Shown here one piece after another: positions 32,436 to 40,511 of a stretch of DNA of 43,197 nt. A program made the translations under genes and the position numbers. Each line of letters starts with the position of its first letter. Position 1 is the first letter of the stretch. The DNA comes from a bacterium. GTDB taxonomy: Bacteria; Zixibacteria; MSB-5A5; WJJR01. The notes under the pieces are model-generated. The model made no database searches. It saw only the letters and a list, made by a program, of their open reading frames with translations, and was not told the DNA's origin. The stretch covers positions 1-43,197 of the forward strand of contig DATMBC010000016.1 of the NCBI GenBank assembly GCA_035559435.1. Reading direction: 5' to 3'.

Positions 32436-33110
32436 CTACGGCCGGCTGCGCCAGTACTTTCGCACCAGCCGCAGGAAGCGTTTGGTGTCGGTCCACTTGC
32501 GGATCGAGGACTTCTGGCCCGCGTAGATGGTCGTGATCGGGACCTCCCCGATCGTCATCCCGGCGCGTCCGGCCAGAATCAGATACTCCGATTCATAATC
32601 GTAGTTGGAGGAGGGCGCCGTCACCGTCTGGAGGGCGCGGCGCGAAATCAAACGGTACCCCGATTGCGAGTCGCGCACCGGCACACCGCCCATCTTCGTG
32701 ATCGCATAGGAAGTCAGCCAGTTGGTCAGATGTCGGTCCCACGGCATCCCGCCGACGTTGAAATCGCGCGTGCCGATGATGATGTCGGTCCGGTCCTGCT
32801 CGAACCTGGCGACAAAGTCCGGCAGGAAGGCCGGGTCGTGCTGCAGGTCGGCATCGAGTTGAATTACGGCGTCGACGCCGCGCCGCAGCGCCTCGGCGAA
32901 GGCGGTTTTGAGCGCCTCTCCCTTGCCGCGGTTGGCCGGATGGACAATCACCTCGGCCCCTGCCGCGCGGGCCAGGTCCGCGGTGCCATCGGTTGAGCCG
33001 TCATCAATGACCAGCGCCGGCGTGCCCGGCAGGATTGCGCGGATGCGCCGGACCAATTCGGCAATGGTGCCGGCGGCGTTGAACGCGGGAGTGACCACCA
33101 GGTAGCGCAT
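32436..33110 (-). CDS. Family 2 glycosyltransferase (dolichyl-phosphate-sugar synthase-like)
   Basis: A 224-residue GT-A enzyme. The nucleotide-binding 'DDGSTDGT' is at about 36-43 and the D-x-D metal site is in 'IQLDADLQHDP'; 'SQSGYRLISRRAL' is typical of the DPM1/GT2 branch. There is no C-terminal membrane region, so it is a soluble or peripheral polyprenyl-phosphate or glycan glycosyltransferase; donor and acceptor are unknown. The ATG at 33110 starts the fold. The longer reading begins inside tRNA-Pro and is rejected. Confidence 0.9.
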   Translation of the reverse strand: MRYLVVTPAFNAAGTIAELVRRIRAILPGTPALVIDDGSTDGTADLARAAGAEVIVHPANRGKGEALKTAFAEALRRGVDAVIQLDADLQHDPAFLPDFVARFEQDRTDIIIGTRDFNVGGMPWDRHLTNWLTSYAITKMGGVPVRDSQSGYRLISRRALQTVTAPSSNYDYESEYLILAGRAGMTIGEVPITTIYAGQKSSIRKWTDTKRFLRLVRKYWRSRP

Positions 33111-33144
33111 CGGGGACAGAAAAACGCGGACCGTTGTCCGCCGA

Positions 33145-33173
33145 AACAATCGGGGCGACCCATGGGGTCGCCC
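33145..33173 (-). terminator. Terminator after tRNA-Pro(GGG)
   Basis: A 9-bp perfect stem (33153-33161 with 33165-33173) with a 3-nt loop, followed on the minus strand by CGATTGTTT. It lies between the tRNA and the glycosyltransferase start. Confidence 0.7.
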
Positions 33174-33190
33174 TGTCAGGATCAGATCGT

Positions 33191-33268
33191 TGGTCGGGGC
33201 GAGCCGATTCGAACGGCCGACCTCTTGCACCCCAAGCAAGTGCGCTAACCAGGCTGCGCTACGCCCCG
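33191..33268 (-). tRNA. tRNA-Pro (anticodon GGG)
   Basis: A 78-nt cloverleaf with CCA encoded (33191-33193). The acceptor CGGGGCG/CGCCCCG is fully paired. The anticodon arm CTTGC-TTGGGGT-GCAAG gives GGG. Confidence 0.95.
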
Positions 33269-33329
33269 AACTGAAAACGTGTGCGGCATTGCGACTCAGT
33301 GAGCCGGCATCTGAAATCTCGCATTGCAG

Positions 33330-33398
33330 GTAGGGGCGTATTGCATACGCCAGCCGCCTTGCGGCCGGCGCGCGACCAGGGCGTATGCAACACGCCCT
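33330..33398. repeat. Palindromic repeat element
   Basis: GTAGGGGCGTATTGCATACG at 33330 and the partly inverted GGGCGTATGCAACACGCCC at 33379-33397 flank a GC-rich centre. The GTAGGGGCG start matches copies near 2028, 2116 (reversed) and 20702. It lies in the 33269-33497 spacer. Confidence 0.55.
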
Positions 33399-33497
33399 GC
33401 GCGACCGCCAATCGTCCCTTCAAGATGCCCTCTGTCGGCAGCAGGTTTTGCGACATACGCCGAAACCTGCTGGTCTAACCCCTTTCCCAGGATGCCG

Positions 33498-33893
33498 CTA
33501 TGGCATCAACGAAACGATCGCTTCCAGTTCGCGCCGGAGATCACCGAGGAATTTCTTCGTCTTGATCACATCCGGCGGCGTCTCCTCGCCCTGCACTTCG
33601 GCTTTGAGCCGCTGGCGCGCCCCTTCGATGGTGTACCCTTCCGCGTAGAGCAGATGCTTGATTCGCATCACCAGGTCGATGTCCTTGCGCTGGTAGGTCC
33701 GGTTGCCCGCCCGATTTTTCTTTGGACGCAGCATCGGGAATTCCCGCTCCCAGAAGCGCAGGACATAGGGCTTCAGCTCGGCCTCCTCCGCCACATCGGA
33801 GATCGAGTAGTACTTCCGTTCCGGGAGCCGTTTGAGTTTCAGCCGCGGCACACCCGGTATCGGGGCATCGCTGTCACTGGTCACGTCGTTCAT
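33498..33893 (-). CDS. MerR-family transcriptional regulator
   Basis: A 131-residue protein. The winged helix-turn-helix is at about residues 27-95: 'YYSISDVAEEAELKPYVLRFWEREFP' followed by 'NRTYQRKDIDLVMRIKHLLYAEGYTI'. This is the short single-domain MerR type often found near gpsA- or ribosome-linked genes in many phyla. There is no Cys-rich metal site, so it is unlikely to be a metal sensor. The target is unknown. It has its own promoter at 33939-33967. Confidence 0.9.
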   Translation of the reverse strand: MNDVTSDSDAPIPGVPRLKLKRLPERKYYSISDVAEEAELKPYVLRFWEREFPMLRPKKNRAGNRTYQRKDIDLVMRIKHLLYAEGYTIEGARQRLKAEVQGEETPPDVIKTKKFLGDLRRELEAIVSLMP

Positions 33894-33938
33894 CGGACGG
33901 TCCTCAAAAAGGTTTGCGCCCCCCGGCGGCAGGATGAC

Positions 33939-33967
33939 AACATACTAAACAATCGCTTCAAGCCCAA
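33939..33967 (-). promoter_or_regulatory. Possible promoter of the MerR-type gene
   Basis: TTGGGC (33962-33967), a 17-bp spacer, TATGTT (33939-33944), in the short spacer between the gpsA stop and the regulator start. Confidence 0.4.
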
Positions 33968-33983
33968 GCGGCAAGTTGCGGCC

Positions 33984-34997
33984 CTATCGGCGTATCTCCG
34001 GCTGGGCGGGACGTGTCATCAGTTGCGCCAGCGCCGCGGCCGGGGGCATCCCAGCGAAGAGCACCGCGCCGACCGCCCGCGCAATCGGCATGTCGACATT
34101 GTGTTGCGCCGCCAGTCGCAGCGCCGCGCGGGTGGTGGTTACGCCCTCGGCGACCATCGTCATTCCGGCCAGCACGTCATCTAACCGTTTACCGCGTCCG
34201 ATCTCTTCGCCGACGTGGCGGTTGCGCGAGTGACGCGACAGGCAGGTGGTCACCAGATCGCCGACGCCGGAGAGTCCGGCGAAGGTCTCGGGGCGCGCGC
34301 CCATGCGGACTCCCAGACGCGTGATCTCCGCCAAACCGCGCGTCAACAGCGCGCCCTTGATGTTGTCGGTTGATTCAAAACCGAGGCCGTCGACAATGCC
34401 GGCGGCGATCGCAACAATGTTCTTCAAAGCCGCGCCTAGCTCGACGCCGATCGGATCATCGCTGGTGTAGACGCGCAGAAACTCGGAATTGAACAGCGTC
34501 TGCGTCGCCACCGCCTTTTCGGAATCGGCGCAGGCGGCCACCAGCGCGGTCGGCACATCGCGCGCCACCTCTTCGGCGTGCGAGGGGCCCACCAAGGCCA
34601 CCGCATCCCGGCGCCCCAGCTCGTCGGCGAGGATCTCCGTCATCCGCTCGCCGGTCTGCACGTCGATTCCCTTGGCCAGACTGACGATGAGCACGTCGCC
34701 GCTCCCTCTCTCCGCCACACGCGCCGCGGTGGCGCGCAGCGCGGTGGAGGGGGTCACGAAGACAATCGCATCGACGCCGGTGACCGCCGCGGGCAGATCG
34801 CTGGTGACCGCGACCGCCTCCGGCAAGCGGATCCCGGGCAGTTTCGTCGGCAGAAGACGCGTCGCCGCCAATGCCGCGGCCGCCCGGGGGTCGAATTCCC
34901 AGAGACGCACCGCATGCCCCTGCCGGTCGAGATGGCGGGCGATGGCCATGCCCCAACTGCCCGCGCCCAGCACGGCGATCGTGCGACGATCACTCAT
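33984..34997 (-). CDS. gpsA: Glycerol-3-phosphate dehydrogenase [NAD(P)+]
   Basis: A 337-residue enzyme that reduces dihydroxyacetone phosphate to sn-glycerol-3-phosphate for phospholipid synthesis. It shows the Rossmann loop 'VLGAGSWGMAIA', the substrate motif 'GPSHAEEVARDVPTALVAA', the catalytic-Lys region 'LGAALKNIVAIAAGIVDGLG' and 'GVGDLVTTCLSRHSRNRHVG'. The ATG at 34997 starts the fold; it lacks a strong Shine-Dalgarno, so the TTG at 35033, which overlaps the preceding stop, cannot be excluded. plsY, using the product, lies three genes upstream on the same strand. Confidence 0.96.
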   Translation of the reverse strand: MSDRRTIAVLGAGSWGMAIARHLDRQGHAVRLWEFDPRAAAALAATRLLPTKLPGIRLPEAVAVTSDLPAAVTGVDAIVFVTPSTALRATAARVAERGSGDVLIVSLAKGIDVQTGERMTEILADELGRRDAVALVGPSHAEEVARDVPTALVAACADSEKAVATQTLFNSEFLRVYTSDDPIGVELGAALKNIVAIAAGIVDGLGFESTDNIKGALLTRGLAEITRLGVRMGARPETFAGLSGVGDLVTTCLSRHSRNRHVGEEIGRGKRLDDVLAGMTMVAEGVTTTRAALRLAAQHNVDMPIARAVGAVLFAGMPPAAALAQLMTRPAQPEIRR

Positions 34998-35029
34998 GGC
35001 GGGAGAATAGACAGCGCGACCGCCCGGAA

Positions 35030-36172
35030 TCAACCCGAAGTTGGCGGCAGGGACTTTTGGTAGACGCGGTAGCGCTTGTAGACCTGGCCGCCGGCGTGCT
35101 CCATTTCGGCGCGCACGCGGAAATTGGTTTCCAGTTCGTGATGGCTGTCCATGTGGGTGTAGCCGGCATCGCGCGCCGAACGGATCATCGCCTCGCCGAG
35201 GAGGACATCGACGCCGCGGGCGCGGAAATCCTCGCGGATGCCGCCGAGGAGCAAATCAAGCTGGCGGGCGCGTTTCATCGCGCGCAGGATGTGGAACCAG
35301 CCGAACGGCAGCAATCGTCCCCCCGACTTGCGCAATCCCTCGTTGACATTGGGCATGCCGATGATAAAGCCGACCACCTCGCCGTTGTGCAGCGCGACGA
35401 TCTTGACGAAGCGCGGGTCGATCACCGGCAGGAACCGCTTGGCAAGATCCTCGCGTTCCCGTTCATCCAGCGGCGCAAAGCCGGTGATGTCGCGGTAGGT
35501 GTCATTGAGCAGGTTGAGGACCGGATGGATGTAGGCCTTCAATTCCGCGCGCCGGGTGAACTCGACCAGTTTGACGGCGGCGCGTTGCTGGATGCGCGCG
35601 GCGATCTTTTCATAGGAGCCCGGCGACGTGGCCGGGACGGGGATCATGTAGACGACGTAATCGACGTCCTTGGCGTAGCCCGCCTGCTCCATAAAGGCGT
35701 TCATGAAGGGGAAGTTGTAGTTGCTTTCCAGCGCGGGCTCATGCTCGAACCCCTCGATCAGGAATCCCTCCGGGTCCTGATCGGTGAATCCCATCGGACC
35801 GATGATCCGATTCATGCCGTTTTGGCGCGCCCAGGTTTCGGCGTAGTCGAGCAGCGCGGCGCAGACGGCGAACTCATCGGTGCACTCCAGGTGGGTGAAG
35901 CGGGCGGTCTTTTCGCCGCGCAGTTCGTTGTAGCGACGGTTGATCAGCCCGACGATCCGTCCGACCGCCCGGCCGTCGCGATAGGCCAGCGCCATGGTCA
36001 TATCGCAGTAGGCCAGCGCGCGGTTTGCCTTCGGGTCCAGACGACGCCGTTCGTCCATGTGCAAGGGCGGCACCCAGCGCGGATGATCCCGGTGCAGGCG
36101 CATCGGCAGATGGAAGAACTCCCGACGGGCTCCGGCGCTGGTCACTTCGCGGATGTCAATGGGCGCGCTCAC
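35030..36172 (-). CDS. GNAT-like acyltransferase of the YghO-like family
   Basis: A 380-residue protein with a GTG start. 'REFFHLPMRLHRDHPRWVPPL' at the N-terminus, 'GRIVGLINRRYNE', 'GFTDQDPEGFLIEGFEHEP' and 'NYNFPFMNAFMEQAGYAKDVDYVVY' are shared with a widespread uncharacterised family resembling E. coli YghO. A second GNAT-like half follows: 'VKIVALHNGEVVGFIIGMPN' to 'SHHELETNFRVRAEMEHAGGQVYKRYRVYQ'. The function is unknown; acyl or acetyl transfer is inferred from the fold. It sits directly upstream of gpsA. Confidence 0.75.
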   Translation of the reverse strand: MSAPIDIREVTSAGARREFFHLPMRLHRDHPRWVPPLHMDERRRLDPKANRALAYCDMTMALAYRDGRAVGRIVGLINRRYNELRGEKTARFTHLECTDEFAVCAALLDYAETWARQNGMNRIIGPMGFTDQDPEGFLIEGFEHEPALESNYNFPFMNAFMEQAGYAKDVDYVVYMIPVPATSPGSYEKIAARIQQRAAVKLVEFTRRAELKAYIHPVLNLLNDTYRDITGFAPLDEREREDLAKRFLPVIDPRFVKIVALHNGEVVGFIIGMPNVNEGLRKSGGRLLPFGWFHILRAMKRARQLDLLLGGIREDFRARGVDVLLGEAMIRSARDAGYTHMDSHHELETNFRVRAEMEHAGGQVYKRYRVYQKSLPPTSG

Positions 36173-36288
36173 GTGCGTCTTTCAGTCCCCCCTGCGGCGG
36201 CCGGAAGCCCCGCCGGGAGGCACTATGATACTGGTCAAATCGGGACATTCGTACAACGGAATCTTCACGCCCGGCGCTTTCTGTCGGG

Positions 36289-37545
36289 CTACGGGCAAGG
36301 GTCGCAAAACAACGCGGCCGGATTGCCGCCACGGAAGGCGACATTGACCAGCGACGCCACATCGAGCACAGTCACCACCCCGTCACAGGTGACATCGGCG
36401 GGCTGCCACGGGCAGGCCGGATGCGGATCGGCCACGCTGGCCGCGCCGCGGAATGCAATATTGACTGCCAGAGTGACATCAAAAACGTTGGTCACGCCAT
36501 CACAGCCGGGATCATGGGCGCAATCGCAGGCGCAGACGTACTCCAGACGGCAGGCGTATTCCCAGGGGCCGTCGGCGCAATCCAGACCGGCGTACTGCTC
36601 CCGTGTGGTCACCACAAAGGCATAGAGCCCGGTGGATGGCGCTTCGAAGAGCGCGTCGGCGCTGTCACAGGCATGGGCATCATAGCGGAGGCCGACAAGA
36701 CCAGTGCAGCCATTGGTGATGTTGTAAATCAAGGTCGACGCCGGAAACGCGGCGGCCACCGTCCAGCGCACCTGTGCGCCGGTCTTGAGCGAAGCTGTGT
36801 ACCAATCGAGGTCGCGCACGCCGGCGCTGGCCCGGAGTTGCCCGCAGATGGTGGTGTCCGGGCCGATCGGGCGGTACCGGGGCTGCGCCGCGCCGCATCC
36901 GCCATTGATCGTGTCCGGGGCGGTGGTGCAGGGCTCGCCTTCCGGCAACGCGCCTTCGGGGCAGCCCGCCCAGAGACAGGGTGCGGCGCCATCGACATGG
37001 AGGATGTACTCGCCGGAGGCGGCGCTGTAGCCATCGATGATGATGTAGTAGGTCACCCCCGCGGACAGCAGAAGCGGTCCGAGGCGCGACTGCAGGTAGA
37101 ACGGCCCGCAGTAATCGTCGCCGCAGGCCAGCGGCGCGCCCGGCGTGACGCTGGCGGCGTAGACATAGGTCTTTGTGTCATAGGCCGAGCCGCACAGATC
37201 GATGATGACCGTGGTGTCGGTCGCCGGTGTGAAGGCATAGACGGCATCCGGCGCCCCGGTCCCCGGAAACGGGCAGATTTCATAGTAGTCGTCGCCGAAT
37301 CCGACCGTGGTGGCGGTATCGTCATACGGGAGCGCGCCGATGATAAACGGATTGGCAACATTGTCGCCAATCGCGGCGATCCCTTTGTTCCCCGTCGATT
37401 CCCACGGTCCCGCCGGCTTGAGGCCCTGCGCGGACGGGATTCCGTACACCACCACTGGCTCCCTCGACGCGGCGTTGGACTGCGCGCAGAGCATGATCGA
37501 GGCGCAGACTGCCCCGAGACGGTGCATGAGAGGCAGAGATGGCAT
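36289..37545 (-). CDS. Secreted protein with Cys-rich paired dockerin-like C-terminus
   Basis: A 418-residue protein with a signal peptide (about 1-26, 'LCAQSNAA'). Two beta-sandwich, PPC-like segments follow ('APDAVYAFTPATDTTVIIDLCGSAYDTKTYVYA', 'GVTYYIIIDGYSAASGEYILHV', 'DLDWYTASLKTGAQVRWTV'), as found C-terminal in secreted peptidases. The last about 85 residues are the paired dockerin-like tail: 'CACDCAHDPGCDGVTNVFDV', 'DVTCDGVVTVLDVASLVNVA', ending 'C-D-P-C-P'. No catalytic motif is visible, so it may be a binding or structural surface protein. The start at 37545 has GGGAG seven bases upstream. Confidence 0.8.
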   Translation of the reverse strand: MPSLPLMHRLGAVCASIMLCAQSNAASREPVVVYGIPSAQGLKPAGPWESTGNKGIAAIGDNVANPFIIGALPYDDTATTVGFGDDYYEICPFPGTGAPDAVYAFTPATDTTVIIDLCGSAYDTKTYVYAASVTPGAPLACGDDYCGPFYLQSRLGPLLLSAGVTYYIIIDGYSAASGEYILHVDGAAPCLWAGCPEGALPEGEPCTTAPDTINGGCGAAQPRYRPIGPDTTICGQLRASAGVRDLDWYTASLKTGAQVRWTVAAAFPASTLIYNITNGCTGLVGLRYDAHACDSADALFEAPSTGLYAFVVTTREQYAGLDCADGPWEYACRLEYVCACDCAHDPGCDGVTNVFDVTLAVNIAFRGAASVADPHPACPWQPADVTCDGVVTVLDVASLVNVAFRGGNPAALFCDPCP

Positions 37546-37620
37546 GGACGACTCCCGGACAGCGGTGGGTTCTGATCCGAACGCCGGAGGGAAGATACAG
37601 CATGTCAGACGTTTTCGAAA

Positions 37621-38250
37621 CTAACGGGGGGCGCCGAATTTCTTCTCTTCCCCGCGCAGGAGGCGGACGATGTTTGACCGGTGCATGTAGATCACCAGGG
37701 CCGTCACGAGCAGGACCGCGACGACCACGGTGGTCGGATGCGGCGCATCGAATAGATACCGTCGGCTCAGGACCGCCGCGACAAACGCGAGGCAGGCGAC
37801 AATCGAACCCAGCGAGACAATCCGTGTTGTCGCAAAGACGATCACCCAGACCAAGGCGCCCAGGCCGGCTTCCAACGGCAGGAGCGCGCCGAAGACGCCG
37901 AGCGCGGTCAGCACGCCCTTGCCGCCCTTGAATCCGGCAAAAAGCGGAAACATGTGGCCGAGAATCGCGGCGATTCCGATCAGCAGTCCGGCGTTGGCGG
38001 CGCTGATGCCGAATCCGGCGCCGGCCGCGCCGCTCAAAAGCAGGACTGGCAGGAAACCCTTGAGGATGTCGATGACACCGACCAGGATGCCCCAATGCAC
38101 CCCGACCACACGGGCGACATTGGTCGCGCCGGCGTTGCCGGAGCCCCGTTTGCGGATGTCAAAGCCGCCGACACGACGTGTCACCCAGACGGCGGTCGGG
38201 ATGGATCCGCACACATAGCCGATCAGTACACTGGCAAGGAAGACATCCAT
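37621..38250 (-). CDS. plsY: Glycerol-3-phosphate acyltransferase PlsY
   Basis: A 209-residue integral membrane enzyme that acylates glycerol-3-phosphate from acyl-phosphate, the first step of phospholipid synthesis. Its hallmark motifs are 'GSIPTAVWV', 'RKRGSGNAGATNVARVVG', 'KGFLPVLLLSG' and 'GHMFPLFAGFKGGKGVLTALG'. There are about five membrane helices. The ATG at 38250 fits the family's short N-terminus. The downstream dockerin-tailed gene begins 75 bp later. Confidence 0.96.
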   Translation of the reverse strand: MDVFLASVLIGYVCGSIPTAVWVTRRVGGFDIRKRGSGNAGATNVARVVGVHWGILVGVIDILKGFLPVLLLSGAAGAGFGISAANAGLLIGIAAILGHMFPLFAGFKGGKGVLTALGVFGALLPLEAGLGALVWVIVFATTRIVSLGSIVACLAFVAAVLSRRYLFDAPHPTTVVVAVLLVTALVIYMHRSNIVRLLRGEEKKFGAPR

Positions 38251-38299
38251 CGCCGCCAGAATGGTGGAATGCGCCCGGCCGGGCAATGACGGAAATCAG

Positions 38300-38330
38300 A
38301 ACGGCCCTCCGATTCCTCGGAGGGCCGTCT
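38300..38330 (-). terminator. Terminator upstream of plsY
   Basis: A 12-bp perfect stem ACGGCCCTCCGA/TCGGAGGGCCGT around a 4-nt loop, followed on the minus strand by TCTGATTT. It ends whatever is transcribed from 38330-38560 or from the membrane-protein gene beyond. Confidence 0.75.
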
Positions 38331-38490
38331 CCCCCATCTCGCCTTGACCCGTGCCTATCCATAGGCCGAGCCCCGGGTTGTGGTGTCTCGCTTGCTTCCT
38401 GCAAACAGGCCTGGCAGCTTGTTTGGTCTCCCTGCACTGCGGCGATCTGGGAGGTGTCTCGGCTACTCCCTCATTCTCGCCTGCACAACT
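38330..38490 (-). ncRNA. Candidate structured noncoding RNA or long 3' UTR
   Basis: On the minus strand this noncoding stretch can form several nested helices: GGCGA/TCGCC enclosing GGGAG/CTCCC (38441-38481); ACCCG-GCCTA/TAGGC-CGGGT (38347-38378); and a long-range GTTGTG/CACAAC pairing (38484-38489 with 38377-38382). It ends in the strong terminator at 38300-38330. The element at 38390-38418 carries a CAGG/AGCA internal-loop pattern faintly like SRP RNA, but the GNRA tetraloop is missing, so I do not assign a class. It could equally be the 3' UTR of the neighbouring membrane-protein gene. Confidence 0.25.
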
Positions 38491-38559
38491 AATTACATGC
38501 TACGAAAGTCTTTATTCCCGGTTTCCCTTCCCTTTCATTCACGCCTTTCGACAATCTTT

Positions 38560-39009
38560 CTAACCGCCTGTGTTTTCAACAGGTTCCGGCTCTGGACGGA
38601 GTTTTTTCGCCTGCCGGCGGTGGAAAAGCAGCACGGGCACGGCGACCGCCAGAGTGGCCAAAGACTCCAGCAGATTCCAAAGTCCCTGCCGCTTCTGGCC
38701 CTCGACGGCCAGGCGTTTGTGTTCCTCCCAGGCCTGACGCAATTCCTCGTCCGTCACCGGGGCGGATGTGGCCGAATTCGGACGTTCGGGTCCGGGACGG
38801 GCCAGATTCAGGACGCCGTCGCCGTACTGGCGTTTGAAGGCCGTGAACGACTCCACCGATTCCCATTCGTAGCTCTGCATCGACAAGGCCGGAAAAAGCA
38901 TCCGCAGGAGCCCGTGGCCCCCGGAAACCGCCGCGAACAGGAAGAAGATCACCGCCACCAGACTGACGAGATGAAAGTATGCCGCCTTCCAGTCGAACCG
39001 GCCCTTCAT
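38560..39009 (-). CDS. Small hypothetical membrane protein
   Basis: A 149-residue protein with two membrane segments, about residues 10-30 ('YFHLVSLVAVIFFLFAAVSGG') and 110-127 ('LLESLATLAVAVPVLLFH'). The connecting loop is mostly polar and contains 'VTDEELRQAWEEHKRLAVE', probably helical. The C-terminus is basic then acidic. The Shine-Dalgarno GGGGG precedes the ATG. I recognise no family. Similar two-helix proteins with a 'MQSYEWESVESFTAFK'-like loop occur in environmental genomes, but I cannot confirm this. Confidence 0.65.
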   Translation of the reverse strand: MKGRFDWKAAYFHLVSLVAVIFFLFAAVSGGHGLLRMLFPALSMQSYEWESVESFTAFKRQYGDGVLNLARPGPERPNSATSAPVTDEELRQAWEEHKRLAVEGQKRQGLWNLLESLATLAVAVPVLLFHRRQAKKLRPEPEPVENTGG

Positions 39010-39401
39010 GCTGCCCCCTGTAAACGTTATAGTGACCGTTCACGATTACCTGTTACCGGATTTCGCGCAAGGGCGATTTTTGCGGAACACGTCTGAGGCG
39101 CTGCCCACTGAGTCCTCGTCTCTTCGGACAAGGGAGCCCTTCTCCCCCGGAGATGTTGAGTCCATCCCACTCTGTCATGCCGAGCCCGCGGGGCGAGGCA
39201 TCTGCTTTTTCGTGGCCGCCAAAAGCAGACCCCTCGCCCTCCGGGCTCGGGGTGACAATGTTAGGCACGGACGGGCTGACAGCGTCAGGTGAGTCCCGGC
39301 ATTGTCAAAAACTCCTTGCGGCCCTAGCCTTTGACAGCGGGCCGCGCCGAATTCGACGAGATTAAACGTAACAACTTTCGTCGCGATTCGGCGAGGGGAC
39401 C
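39010..39401. other. Divergent spacer with a dispersed repeat
   Basis: No gene. A 94-bp palindromic element at 39173-39266 matches the one at 2185-2280 at its ends (TGTCATGCCGAG, GCATCTGCTTTT, TGACAATGTT). A TTGACA at about 39331 has no clear -10. GAGGGG before 39402 is the Shine-Dalgarno of the polyferredoxin gene. Confidence 0.5.
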
Positions 39402-40502
39402 ATGGCCACGATGACACAGCAACCGACAACCCTGACCACCAAGAACGGCAAGAGCTGGATCCGCCGTCCGACCAAGGGGCAGACCGACTGGCGCTTTTGG
39501 GTGCAATCGTTCTGGGTGGCCGTCACCATCTGGATCGGCTGGGAGTTCTACCAGTTTGTGAAATACTACGAGACCGGCGCGACCGGCCCAGCGCCGACAC
39601 GCCCCCCCGGTGTCGAGGCGTTTCTGCCAATCTCCGGGTTGCTCGGTCTGCGCGATTGGTTCTTTAACGGCGTGCTCAACAATATCCATCCGGCCGCCAC
39701 CATCATCCTCGGGCTGGCGCTGATCAGTTCGGCATTGTGGAAGAAATCGTTCTGCGGCTGGGTCTGTCCGGTCGGGTTCATCTCCGAAGCGGTGGCCGGC
39801 GCCGGCCGGGCGATGCATGGCTGGAAGGGAAAACTGCCGAAGTTTGTCGACTGGCCGTTGCGGTCGGTGAAGTACCTGCTTTTGCTGTTCTTTGTCTGGG
39901 CGATTTTCTTCCAAATGACGCGCGAGTCGCTGGCGCAATTCATCCAGTCACCCTACAATCGCGTTGCCGATATCAAGATGCTGCGGTTCTTCACGCACAT
40001 CGATCCCTCTTCGCTTTACATCCTCCTCTCCCTGGTCGTCCTCGGCTTTCTGGTCAGCGGCTTCTGGTGCCGTTATCTGTGCCCGTATGGGGCGCTGGCG
40101 GGGCTGGCCAGTTTCGTCGCACCGTGGAAGATCACCCGGCAGGCATCGACCTGCATAGACTGCAACAAGTGCAACATTGCCTGCCCGGCGCACATTCCGG
40201 TGGCGCAACTGACACGGGTGCGCTCGGATGAATGCAACGCCTGCATGCAGTGTGTGGCGGTCTGCCCGAGCGTGAGCGCGCTGGAACTGTCGCTGCCCAA
40301 GGGACGCGCGCGCATGTCGAAGCAGGCGACCGCGGTGGCGGTGGTCGGGCTGTTCTGCATCGGCATCGGCGCGGCAATGGTCACCGGCAACTGGCAAAAC
40401 AGCATCAGCAGCGAAGAGTACCGCCGTCGAATCCTGGAAATCGACTCACCCAAATACCAGCACAACCGCGGCGAAGTCCCGGCTTACACGCCACAGGATT
40501 AA
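39402..40502 (+). CDS. Membrane polyferredoxin (NapH/CcoG-like 4Fe-4S protein)
   Basis: A 366-residue integral membrane iron-sulfur protein. It has about five hydrophobic helices, the two characteristic 'C-x3-CP' motifs 'CGWVCPVG' and 'CRYLCPYG', and a C-terminal pair of 4Fe-4S sites 'CIDCNKCNIACP' and 'CNACMQCVAVCP'. A last helix (about 310-330) and a short periplasmic tail follow. NapH, NosR, MauN and CcoG/FixG share this plan and pass electrons between quinol or thiol partners and periplasmic or maturation partners. No nap, nos or cco genes are present, so the specific role is open. The c-type cytochromes 8 kb away may be relevant. Confidence 0.88.
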   Translation: MATMTQQPTTLTTKNGKSWIRRPTKGQTDWRFWVQSFWVAVTIWIGWEFYQFVKYYETGATGPAPTRPPGVEAFLPISGLLGLRDWFFNGVLNNIHPAATIILGLALISSALWKKSFCGWVCPVGFISEAVAGAGRAMHGWKGKLPKFVDWPLRSVKYLLLLFFVWAIFFQMTRESLAQFIQSPYNRVADIKMLRFFTHIDPSSLYILLSLVVLGFLVSGFWCRYLCPYGALAGLASFVAPWKITRQASTCIDCNKCNIACPAHIPVAQLTRVRSDECNACMQCVAVCPSVSALELSLPKGRARMSKQATAVAVVGLFCIGIGAAMVTGNWQNSISSEEYRRRILEIDSPKYQHNRGEVPAYTPQD

Positions 40503-40511
40503 CGCAATCGC

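Noticed and set aside
32436-33239. Longer N-terminus for the glycosyltransferase
   Set aside because: The extra 43 codons would be read from tRNA-Pro(GGG) and its terminator; the conserved fold starts at the ATG at 33110.
34871-36625. 584-codon plus-strand frame opposite gpsA and the GNAT-like gene
   Set aside because: It crosses two well-supported minus-strand genes and has no domain signature.
38390-38418. Definite SRP RNA
   Set aside because: The CAGG/AGCA loop pattern is suggestive, but the GNRA tetraloop and the flanking asymmetric loop are not convincing, so it is kept only as an unassigned RNA candidate.
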